Shown here: one piece after another, positions 1-5,039 of the stretch
Numbering within the stretch: the first letter of the stretch is position 1
Layout of the letters: the number at the start of each line of letters is the position of its first letter
Origin: an uncultured Clostridia bacterium
GTDB taxonomy: Bacteria; Bacillota; Clostridia; Oscillospirales; Ruminococcaceae
Length of the DNA: 5,075 nucleotides
Direction of reading: 5' to 3'
Assembly (NCBI GenBank): GCA_947165805.1
Contig: CAMVBT010000207.1
Span: forward strand, 1 to 5,075
Notes under the pieces: model-generated
The model's input: the letters and a program-made list of their open reading frames with translations, nothing else
Told to the model about the DNA's origin: nothing
The model's database searches: none
Translations under genes and position numbers: made by a program

Positions 1-33
1 TTCTTTCTAATTTAATAGCGGAGCGGTTGAAAG

Positions 34-134
34 TTTTTTGAAAGGGGGTCTGGGGTGGTCTCCCCGTTAGCGGGGAGGTGGCGACGAAGGAGCCAGAGGG
101 GCTGACCGACAGACAACTTTTTTTCAAAAAAGTT
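34..134. repeat. Nested inverted-repeat intergenic element with branched fold
   Basis: Several complementary arms nest without conflict. The outer arms are TTTTTTGAAA (34-43) and TTTCAAAAAA (122-131), a perfect 10 bp. Inside are GTCTG/CAGAC (48-52/110-114) and GGT/ACC (57-59/105-107). Two hairpins lie within: CTCCCCG-TTAG-CGGGGAG (60-77) and TGGC/GCCA (79-82/92-95). The 3' arm can alternatively form a local hairpin, AAC plus T-run with A-run plus GTT (115-134). The layout looks like a miniature dispersed palindromic repeat of the kind common in Clostridia. It lies downstream of the operon and may act as a transcript end or processing structure, but it has no classical GC-hairpin plus T-run on the minus strand. 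Bases 1-33 show nothing recognisable. Confidence 0.6.
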
Positions 135-144
135 TTCCCCCAGT

Positions 145-198
145 CTCGAGCGTAAGCGACAATACTCGAGCGTAAGCGACCACTCGAGCGTAAGCGAC
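145..198. repeat. Three copies of a 16-bp direct repeat at the 3' end of the surface-protein gene
   Basis: The unit CTCGAGCGTAAGCGAC occurs at 145-160, 165-180 and 183-198 with no mismatch. The spacers are AATA and CA. The last copy ends on the first base of the plus-strand complement of the TAG stop codon (198-200), so the array begins at the end of translation. Each unit starts with the palindrome CTCGAG. The spacers are far too short for CRISPR. The function is unknown; it could be a dispersed repeat, a protein-binding array, or a by-product of slippage. Confidence 0.9.
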
Positions 199-2552
199 TA
201 CTTTCGTCCGCGTTTACGTTTGTCTTTTTTCACGAGCAGGACAGCGCCGACTGCGGCGGCGGGGATAATGATGCCGGCGGCGGCTCCGGTAGCGGGGTTG
301 GCGGAGCGTGCGTTGGGGCTTGTTGTCTGACCTGCGACAACGCCGGAGTATTTATTCGGCTCATAGCCGTCGAGAATGGCGATCTCTTCTTCCTCGGAAT
401 CGTCGGGGTCATTCTGATCTATGACTTCACCGGGTCTTGCGGCATTCGGAGAATAGCTGTCCATGTAGATTATCTGACCGTCGCGGCCGTCACGGCCGTC
501 TTTGCCGTCCTGTCCGTCCTGACCGTCACGTCCCTGCAAGGACTCGAGCCATTCGTCCTCGGAACCGCGGTAGCCGTTCCTTATGGCGATATCATAAGCG
601 GATTCGCCCACGAGAGAATCGAGCCAGTCCTGCTCGGAGCCGCGGAACCCGTTCTCCACTGCGACCTCATACGCGGACTTGCCGTCCTTGACGTTCCGGA
701 GCACCTCATTCACGACCGCGGCTATGAAGCCGTCAACGCTGCCGTAGTGCTGTATAGCCCAGTCTGTGAAGTTCTGACCGTCGCGTCCGTCGATTCCGTC
801 ACGTCCGTCCTTTCCGTCCTTGCCGTCTTTGCCGTCAACACCGTCGATACCGTCGATGCCGTCCGCGCCGAACAACGAACGCAGCCACTGGAGCTCCGTG
901 CCGGTGTAGCCGTGCTCGACAGCAAGCTCATAGGCCGACTTTCCGGGGGCTCCGGTAAGCGAAGCGAGCCACTCCTCCTCGGTGCCGGTGAAGCCGTTCG
1001 CCACAGCTACCTCGTATGCCGAAAGGCCTGTATCGCCCTTGAACTCTTCGGATTTCGCGGCGAAGTATGCCGCCACTGCCGCGGGAATAGCGTCGATCAT
1101 CTCGTCTCTGGTAGCATATACGGAAAGAGATGCGTTGATATCGTCAACGGCGGTTTTTATAGCGTCCTCAAGACGCTCTCTGATGCTCTGATTTGTGTAC
1201 TGCACGGAGTTGTAGCCGAGAGCCTGTTCCAGCGCTTCGCGTATCAGATCGCGAACCGTGTCGGTCTTTGTGTACCCGATCTTGTCGAGTATCTCCGCGA
1301 GAGTCAGATTCGGATAATTGGCTTTCAGATCGTCTATGAGTATCTGGAGCGTGCGGAAATTATCCTCCGCCCACTGCTTGATATTATAGTCGAACAGTTC
1401 CTTGGCGACATAGAACAGATAAGTCGTGTCGTACTTGTTCGGGTCCCTGACTATCGCCAGCAGCCTATCCTCGACCTCGTCGCCCACCTTGTCCTCGAGC
1501 TCGTCCCAGATATGATCGAGGATAGCGGTCTCCTGACGTGTCGTGGTGCCGTCGCCGAACACCTCATACAGGGCATCTACGACCTGATCGCGGTTCTCCG
1601 AGAGCAGGAGCTTCGCCAGCTCCTTGCGGTGAGCCTTGCCGTCGTCGGAGTCCTCGAACAGATAATCCTTTATGTAGCCGTCTATATCGTTCCTGCTGAG
1701 ATAAGCGCCGTCTATCAGCGACTTTACGCCGCCGACGATGCTGTCAAGGCTGTCGGTCGCGGCCATACCAAACGCGTCCGCGAGAGCCTCCTTTATCAGC
1801 GAGTCGGACTCTTCATAGCTGTAGTATTTCTCCTTCTCGGGGTCGTATGCTTTGATATACAGGCCGCCGTAGGTGTTCGTATCCATATAGAAGTGCTGGT
1901 CAACAGCGGCGTTCGTGATGTTCGCCGTGACTTCCTTGCCGCTGCCGTCGATGTAGTACCAGCGCAGCTTCTTTGACGAGGTTATGCCCGCGTTGCCGAG
2001 CAGTGTCATCGCGTGGTCGTATTCAAGCGTATAGCTGACGGTCTTGTCATAGTAGCCTTTTCCGACGGAGTTCGGATTTCCTGTAACGGTGATCGTCTTG
2101 TTCACGTTGTCAAGAACGAAGTTCAGCGCGAGATTGATGCCGTTGCCGTCCGCCTCGACCGCTGTGGAAGCCGGAGCCAGACTGATACCGGCGAAGAAGT
2201 CGCTGTCAAGGGCAGCGATATACTTTATCGGCGCTCCGCCGAGATTCTTTGTGTCTGTGATCTCAAAGCGCGCATAGTTCTTGCCGAGAGCTGCGAGCCT
2301 GCTCTTGAGAGCGCGCAGCGCGGGGCCTCCTATGACAGTCTCGCTCGCGGAGCCTGTATATGTTATGGCGAACGGGGTATTTGTATCGAGCGCTGCGTCA
2401 CATACTCCGTTATCTATACTTTCCGCAAATGTATCCGGCGGATACGGCGTATAGTATCCGAACGCCGCCGCAGTGCTCACGAACACCGTGGTCGCCGCGG
2501 TAAAAGCCATTGCAGCCGCCGTTATTAAAGATATCAGTTTTCTGGATCTCAT
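198..2552 (-). CDS. NPXTG-anchored collagen-like surface protein with SAYEVAV repeats
   Basis: This is a 784-residue secreted, probably sortase-anchored cell-wall protein. A signal peptide (basic MRSRK, hydrophobic core, cleavage likely after AAA at about 30) leads into a region with beta-strand character (about 31-245). A charged, helix-rich region follows (about 246-505). The stalk (506-697) has four 24-residue repeats at 511-534, 539-562, 626-649 and 651-674. Each begins SAY(E/D), has G(F/Y)xG(S/T)E in the middle and ends WLxSLxG. Collagen-like G-X-D triplets run at 562-591 (ten) and 674-691 (six). An acidic linker (712-723) precedes the anchor: NPATG (752-756), a hydrophobic helix (757-774) and a basic tail (775-784). 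Collagen-like blocks in bacterial surface proteins usually form trimeric rods, so a trimeric stalk is inferred. The only cysteine is Cys51. The N-terminal region matches no family I know; adhesion or glycan binding is possible but unproven. It is last in the operon, after polysaccharide-type genes. Confidence 0.9.
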   Translation of the reverse strand: MRSRKLISLITAAAMAFTAATTVFVSTAAAFGYYTPYPPDTFAESIDNGVCDAALDTNTPFAITYTGSASETVIGGPALRALKSRLAALGKNYARFEITDTKNLGGAPIKYIAALDSDFFAGISLAPASTAVEADGNGINLALNFVLDNVNKTITVTGNPNSVGKGYYDKTVSYTLEYDHAMTLLGNAGITSSKKLRWYYIDGSGKEVTANITNAAVDQHFYMDTNTYGGLYIKAYDPEKEKYYSYEESDSLIKEALADAFGMAATDSLDSIVGGVKSLIDGAYLSRNDIDGYIKDYLFEDSDDGKAHRKELAKLLLSENRDQVVDALYEVFGDGTTTRQETAILDHIWDELEDKVGDEVEDRLLAIVRDPNKYDTTYLFYVAKELFDYNIKQWAEDNFRTLQILIDDLKANYPNLTLAEILDKIGYTKTDTVRDLIREALEQALGYNSVQYTNQSIRERLEDAIKTAVDDINASLSVYATRDEMIDAIPAAVAAYFAAKSEEFKGDTGLSAYEVAVANGFTGTEEEWLASLTGAPGKSAYELAVEHGYTGTELQWLRSLFGADGIDGIDGVDGKDGKDGKDGRDGIDGRDGQNFTDWAIQHYGSVDGFIAAVVNEVLRNVKDGKSAYEVAVENGFRGSEQDWLDSLVGESAYDIAIRNGYRGSEDEWLESLQGRDGQDGQDGKDGRDGRDGQIIYMDSYSPNAARPGEVIDQNDPDDSEEEEIAILDGYEPNKYSGVVAGQTTSPNARSANPATGAAAGIIIPAAAVGAVLLVKKDKRKRGRK
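201..299 (-). other. C-terminal sortase sorting signal (NPATG type)
   Basis: Residues 752-784 contain NPATG, then a hydrophobic helix of about 18 residues starting AAAGIIIPAA, then the basic tail KKDKRKRGRK. The three-part layout is that of a sortase substrate, with Asn-Pro-x-Thr-Gly in place of Leu-Pro-x-Thr-Gly. NPXTG anchors of this look are typical of Ruminococcus, and a dedicated sortase is expected elsewhere in the genome; none is in this window. Confidence 0.82.
480..533 (-). repeat. Collagen-like G-X-D block 2 (six triplets)
   Basis: This encodes residues 674-691: GRD, GQD, GQD, GKD, GRD, GRD. It directly continues the last Gly of the fourth SAYEVAV-type repeat. It ends before the polar, acidic linker that would span the cell wall up to the sorting signal. 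Confidence 0.85.
531..1022 (-). repeat. Four 24-residue SAYEVAV-type protein repeats in the stalk
   Basis: Repeats lie at 951-1022, 867-938, 606-677 and 531-602. They come as two pairs: the first pair is separated by 4 residues and the second by a single Glu. Each pair is followed by a collagen-like block, so the stalk is a duplicated unit of repeat, repeat, G-X-D block. Invariant positions include the opening Ser-Ala-Tyr, the central Gly, the Trp-Leu pair and the closing Ser-Leu-x-Gly. Similar repeats are known beside collagen-like tracts in Firmicutes surface proteins and phage tail proteins. The 34-residue insert after the first unit (592-625) breaks the symmetry. Confidence 0.85.
780..869 (-). 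repeat. Collagen-like G-X-D block 1 (ten triplets)
   Basis: This encodes residues 562-591. Every third residue is Gly and every third-position residue is Asp, with Ala, Ile, Val, Lys or Arg between. There is no proline, so a helix would depend on Lys/Arg-Asp salt bridges rather than hydroxyproline, as in other bacterial collagens. The DNA is a near-tandem 9-bp-type repeat (GTC and GCC blocks on the plus strand) and could vary in length by slippage. Confidence 0.88.
2463..2552 (-). other. Signal peptide of the surface protein
   Basis: Residues 1-30 show a basic n-region (MRSRK), a hydrophobic core rich in Ala, Leu, Ile and Val, and an AxA-type site (A28-A29-A30) before FGYY. This is a standard Sec/signal peptidase I export signal. 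No lipobox cysteine is present, so the protein is not a lipoprotein. Confidence 0.88.
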
Positions 2553-2563
2553 TCTGAAAGCCG

Positions 2564-2570
2564 TCCTTTC
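2564..2570 (-). promoter_or_regulatory. Shine-Dalgarno site of the surface-protein gene
   Basis: The minus strand reads GAAAGGA, 11 nt before the ATG at 2550-2552. The spacing is slightly long but workable, and the start is confirmed by the signal peptide that follows at once. The 45-bp gap (2553-2597) holds no clear promoter and no T-tract terminator, so the gene is probably read from the upstream operon promoter. Confidence 0.7.
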
Positions 2571-2597
2571 AATTATCCCGAACCTCGGAAGTACCGA

Positions 2598-3134
2598 TCA
2601 GTTCATCTGTTCGAGCCTTGCTCTGCAGTAAAGCCCGGAGTGTTTTGCCGCCGAGCGCAGTCTTACGCCGGCGAAGAATATCAGAATGTATATCCCGAAC
2701 AGGATATAGCTTACGGTTATATAGCTTATATACGGGAAAGCCGCTGTGAACGGGCCTGCCCAGATGTATTCAAGTATATCGGAGATGAAATACTGCGTTT
2801 CGCTCATAGCCGCCGTGTCTTCACCCACCGGGGGAAGAATGAGTATCTGCGGGAGCACGAAATACAGCGCGGTAAAGAAGATGAACAACCACTGCCGCAG
2901 AAATCCCGCCAGCAGCGACGAGAACAGCCATACCGCCAGCATGACCGTAAGCGCAGCCGCGAACAGTATGCCGTTGTCTCCGTTCGAGAAGAAGCCCGCC
3001 GCAAGGCTCGCAGCCGTGCAGCACGCTATGTTTGTGCCGAGCCCGGTGTCGTGGAACACCGCTATGCGTTCCTTCGCATACCGCGAGAACGCCGGGTGAC
3101 GAGCCGCGAAGCTGTCAAGGTCTCTTATCATCAT
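2598..3134 (-). CDS. Small hypothetical integral membrane protein
   Basis: I do not recognise this 178-residue protein. Its N-terminus (1-30) is polar and mildly basic and probably cytoplasmic. It is followed by a weak hydrophobic stretch (about 34-50), two strong membrane segments (about 56-79 and 82-101), a loop with acidic and aromatic residues (102-135) and a last segment (about 136-157). The tail is basic and polar (RLRSAAKHSG and onward), which would place it inside by the positive-inside rule. Cysteines at 38-39 form a CC pair. No catalytic motif is visible. It starts 1 nt after the stop of the EpsG-like gene (TGA, C, ATG), so the two are co-expressed and may form one membrane complex; this is inferred from position only. 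The second codon is also ATG, but the Shine-Dalgarno spacing suits the first. It could be an accessory subunit of the polymerase-like protein. Confidence 0.75.
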   Translation of the reverse strand: MMIRDLDSFAARHPAFSRYAKERIAVFHDTGLGTNIACCTAASLAAGFFSNGDNGILFAAALTVMLAVWLFSSLLAGFLRQWLFIFFTALYFVLPQILILPPVGEDTAAMSETQYFISDILEYIWAGPFTAAFPYISYITVSYILFGIYILIFFAGVRLRSAAKHSGLYCRARLEQMN

Positions 3135-3135
3135 G

Positions 3136-4206
3136 TCAGCCCGCCTCCCCGAAAAGTGATATCCCGAAACCGGAGCTGCCGAAGCAGTCCGAGAATACGA
3201 TATAAGCGCAAAGCCCCGCTGTCAGCGCGGCGAATATTGCCAGCGCCGTGAAATCCGCGGCTTTTTTGCGTTTCGGGAACATTATCACCATAAAACGCCT
3301 GAAAATAGCGAGAGCATCCGGCGCAAGCGCCGCCGCCGAAAGAGCGAGAGCCGCCTGTGCGGGGACCGAGAGCTCCGGGACGAAGACCGCCGCCGCGGAC
3401 AGTGCCGAGCCCGTTATGAATACGGGTATCAGCCGCGCGGTCATTTCGCTGCGCTTGCGGTACATCGCCGCAGTCAGCATCAGCACAAGCGCTGCCGCGC
3501 ACGTGCACACCGCAAGCGGCAGGGGCGTCCGCATACGGGCGCAGCTCCCGTTCCCGAGAAAGCCCGTGACAGCCTCCGCAGCCCCGGGGAAATACACCGC
3601 GGCAGCGGCTATTCCCGCCGCGAGTGGCAGTGTTATATAGTTCTTCGGTATCAGCGATATGAGCCATACCGGTATAAGCAGGAGCACCGACGCGTCAAAG
3701 CACGCGGCGATGAATATGACCGCCGCGAACCTGAAAAAGCGGCGTTCCTCCGCGTATCTCGCGGAGAAGAGGCAGATAAGGACTGCCGTGAAGATGTTAG
3801 CGTCAAAGCATACGAGCGGCAGGAACAGCGCCGTGAGCACGGCGGCGCCCGCGTAAGGCACGCCCGGCTTTTCGTAGATATAAGCGGCTGTCAGGAAGCT
3901 GTGGAGCAGAGCCTGCACTGTCGCGAAGCCTCCGGCTCCGATACCCGCTCCGAGGCATATCCGCAGTATCAGCAGATACGCGGGCGGGGCGTCGATAATG
4001 CCAAGAGATGCCACCGGGAGCCTTCCCGCCGTCATCACGAGCACATCGTGCATCTGCCCGTTCACCGCGCCGGCCGCGGAAACGAAATACACGATCCCGC
4101 CGCATATCAGGCTGAACAGAGCCTTCTGCTCCTTCTTTTCGCAGAAGTACCCCGCAGCGCCCGTCAGCAGCGGCAGCATGACAAGTATAATATTACCGAA
4201 GATCAT
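3136..4206 (-). CDS. Polytopic membrane protein, divergent EpsG/Wzy-like (candidate polysaccharide polymerase)
   Basis: This 356-residue protein is almost wholly hydrophobic, with about 9-11 probable membrane segments (near 3-20, 29-47, 85-109, 118-148, 157-187, 191-206, 229-248, 258-276, 281-299 and 318-338). Its plan recalls EpsG-family exopolysaccharide polymerases: a first helix, a short charged loop (EKKEQK, 23-28), a second helix, then a central block. From memory, residues about 134-184 align with the EpsG segment that begins near LRQ and ends with FHSSALxxxPV; here the end reads CFDASVLLLIPVW (169-181). The conserved His is Asp171, the LRQ-type motif is FDANIF (134-139), and the GLRYxxGTD motif is not recognisable. 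It may thus be a remote or altered polymerase, or only share the fold. It sits directly after a polysaccharide-type kinase, which supports an envelope-glycan role. It has no Shine-Dalgarno site and is probably translationally coupled. The gene is certain; the function is tentative. Confidence 0.6.
   Translation of the reverse strand: MIFGNIILVMLPLLTGAAGYFCEKKEQKALFSLICGGIVYFVSAAGAVNGQMHDVLVMTAGRLPVASLGIIDAPPAYLLILRICLGAGIGAGGFATVQALLHSFLTAAYIYEKPGVPYAGAAVLTALFLPLVCFDANIFTAVLICLFSARYAEERRFFRFAAVIFIAACFDASVLLLIPVWLISLIPKNYITLPLAAGIAAAAVYFPGAAEAVTGFLGNGSCARMRTPLPLAVCTCAAALVLMLTAAMYRKRSEMTARLIPVFITGSALSAAAVFVPELSVPAQAALALSAAALAPDALAIFRRFMVIMFPKRKKAADFTALAIFAALTAGLCAYIVFSDCFGSSGFGISLFGEAG
3144..3148 (-). 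promoter_or_regulatory. Shine-Dalgarno site inside the preceding gene's end
   Basis: The minus strand reads GGAGG inside a GGGGAGGCGGG run, 9 nt before the ATG at 3132-3134. It overlaps the last codons of the upstream membrane-protein gene. This supports the first of the two adjacent ATG codons as the start of the small membrane protein. Confidence 0.75.
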
Positions 4207-4212
4207 TTATCA
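4204..4212 (-). promoter_or_regulatory. TGA-TAA-ATG stop/start junction, probable translational coupling
   Basis: The kinase gene ends in TGA (4210-4212), followed in frame by TAA (4207-4209) and at once by the ATG (4204-4206) of the next gene. No Shine-Dalgarno-like sequence occurs in the roughly 20 nt before this ATG, which read through the acidic kinase tail. The next gene is therefore probably translated by ribosomes that terminate on the kinase and reinitiate, tying the yield of the two proteins together. The arrangement is visible; the coupling is inferred. Confidence 0.6.
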
Positions 4213-4953
4213 GTCGTCAATCGAAAAATCCATATCCGCCTCATCGTCGAATTCCTCGGCGGTCTCCTCGAGATCGGCCTTGTAGTCCTCACTGCGGCTT
4301 CTGCGCCTTTGTGAGCAGTGGGTCTTGATGATGCCGAGGAAATGCGCTTTTGACAGGGATATCGTCGAGAGCGCGGCGCTGAGGTCGTTGTGAGTGGTCT
4401 TGTTCTCGCGCAGGACGAGCGCCGTCCCGCCCGTATATCCGCCGAACAGCAGCGAGTCATTCGCGATGCACAGCGGCGGGGTATCTATCACGATCATATC
4501 GTAGTATTCGTACAGCATTCGTACAAGGCGCTCTGTCTCCGCGCTTCCCAGCAGGTCGGAGGGGTTCTGCACCTTGGGACCCGACGGCATGACGTGGAAA
4601 TTCTTGCGCACATCGGCGCAGATCCCGCTGTATATATCGCTCTCCCGAGTGAGCACAGTGCTCAGTCCGAAGTGGTTTTTCAGCCGCAGGGTATCGTGGA
4701 TGCCCGACCTGCGCAGATCAGCGTCGATGAGCAGGACACGCTGATCGAGCCTGCTGAACGACAGCGCGATATTCACGGCGGTCGTTGTCTTGCCCTCCTC
4801 ACGGCACTGGCTGGTTATGACGACCGAATGATAGGGTGTGTCTTTCAGCCCTGCGATGAGGTTTGTCCGTATTTTTGAATATGCCTCGGTTATCACGAAC
4901 GGGGTATTTTCATTCAGAATGAACTGTCTTGTTATTGAATCCGCTCCCTGCAA
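4210..4953 (-). CDS. CpsD/CapB-family bacterial tyrosine kinase (BY-kinase-like P-loop ATPase)
   Basis: This is a cytoplasmic P-loop ATPase of the CpsD/CapB/EpsB family. These proteins autophosphorylate on tyrosine and control capsule or exopolysaccharide assembly together with a membrane activator (CpsC/Wzz type). Numbering is from the TTG start (247 residues). The family lead-in EAYSKIRTNL is at about 23-32, Walker A ends EEGKTT (about 52-57; the usual PG before it is RE), Walker A' is LLIDADLR (74-81, Asp77 and Asp79), and Walker B is MIVIDTPP (153-160). Length fits a stand-alone cytoplasmic kinase. The tail is odd: a short Arg/Ser-rich stretch, then a strongly acidic end with one tyrosine (Tyr224) instead of the usual tyrosine cluster. 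No CpsC/Wzz partner is in the window. It is first in the operon, 3 nt before the next gene. The open frame extends to ATG 5022, but that codon overlaps the promoter. A ParA-like non-kinase role is less likely. Confidence 0.88.
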   Translation of the reverse strand: MQGADSITRQFILNENTPFVITEAYSKIRTNLIAGLKDTPYHSVVITSQCREEGKTTTAVNIALSFSRLDQRVLLIDADLRRSGIHDTLRLKNHFGLSTVLTRESDIYSGICADVRKNFHVMPSGPKVQNPSDLLGSAETERLVRMLYEYYDMIVIDTPPLCIANDSLLFGGYTGGTALVLRENKTTHNDLSAALSTISLSKAHFLGIIKTHCSQRRRSRSEDYKADLEETAEEFDDEADMDFSIDD

Positions 4954-4961
4954 GTGATCGA

Positions 4962-4968
4962 CCTCTTT
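4962..4968 (-). promoter_or_regulatory. Ribosome binding site that sets the TTG start of the kinase gene
   Basis: The minus strand reads AAAGAGG followed by 8 nt and then TTG (4951-4953). This is a good Shine-Dalgarno match at ideal spacing. The upstream in-frame ATG (5020-5022) lies in the promoter spacer and would not be in the mRNA. An in-frame GTG at 4993-4995 has no Shine-Dalgarno site and would sit only about 10 nt from the predicted transcript 5' end. Confidence 0.75.
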
Positions 4969-4996
4969 CAACGCGTTCGGTGCATAATACCGCACA

Positions 4997-5010
4997 ATAC
5001 TACATAGTAT
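4997..5010. promoter_or_regulatory. Inverted repeat at the transcription start, candidate operator
   Basis: The plus strand reads ATACTA, CA, TAGTAT: a perfect 6-bp inverted repeat with a 2-bp centre. It lies directly downstream of the -10 hexamer and covers the predicted start site. A regulator bound here would block open-complex formation. On the minus strand TACTAT also occurs twice as a direct repeat across the -10 region. The symmetry is visible, but AT-rich DNA produces such palindromes easily, so the operator role is a guess. Confidence 0.3.
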
Positions 5011-5039
5011 ATTATAGTACATTATTCACAGCTTGTCAA
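5011..5039 (-). promoter_or_regulatory. Consensus sigma-A promoter of the four-gene operon
   Basis: On the minus strand the sequence reads TTGACA (5034-5039), a 17-bp spacer, then TATAAT (5011-5016). Both hexamers match the vegetative sigma-A/sigma-70 consensus exactly and the spacing is optimal. The DNA upstream (about 5040-5075) is rich in A and T tracts, as expected of an UP element. Transcription should begin near 5004-5005, giving an untranslated leader of about 50 nt before the TTG start at 4953. No other comparable promoter was seen in the window, and the downstream genes are tightly packed, so this probably drives the whole operon. The match is directly visible; activity is inferred. 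Confidence 0.88.

Noticed and set aside
115..134. Simple rho-independent terminator for the operon
   Set aside because: The local hairpin is almost all A-T pairs and lacks a GC stem followed by a T-run on the minus strand. It is better described as part of the larger inverted-repeat element.
145..198. Possible CRISPR array
   Set aside because: The repeats are 16 bp with spacers of 4 and 2 bp, far too short for CRISPR repeats and spacers, and there is no cas gene.
747..1976. Long plus-strand open frame (409 codons) opposite the surface-protein gene
   Set aside because: It lies wholly antisense to a gene with signal peptide, ordered repeats and sorting signal. Its translation has low-complexity Val/Asp stretches mirroring the collagen repeat and no recognisable domain, so it is a frame shadow.
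2576..2590. Small hairpin (TCCCGA/TCGGAA arms) before the surface-protein gene, possible terminator
   Set aside because: The stem is 6 bp with a wobble pair and a 3-nt loop, and no T-run follows on the minus strand, so it is not a convincing terminator. It leaves the operon reading through.
2640..3251. Plus-strand open frame opposite the small membrane protein
   Set aside because: The translation is Arg/Glu-rich with no domain, as expected from the antisense of a hydrophobic protein. The minus-strand frame has a proper Shine-Dalgarno site and operon spacing.
3131..3667. Second minus-strand frame inside the EpsG-like gene
   Set aside because: It overlaps the coherent multi-spanning protein in another frame and gives a Gly/Arg/Cys-rich translation typical of a shifted GC-rich reading.
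4968..4985. Mini-frame ATG plus four codons and TGA in the kinase leader
   Set aside because: It has no Shine-Dalgarno site and only five residues, with no attenuator hairpin or codon bias. Its stop merely overlaps the kinase ribosome site, so a leader peptide cannot be supported.
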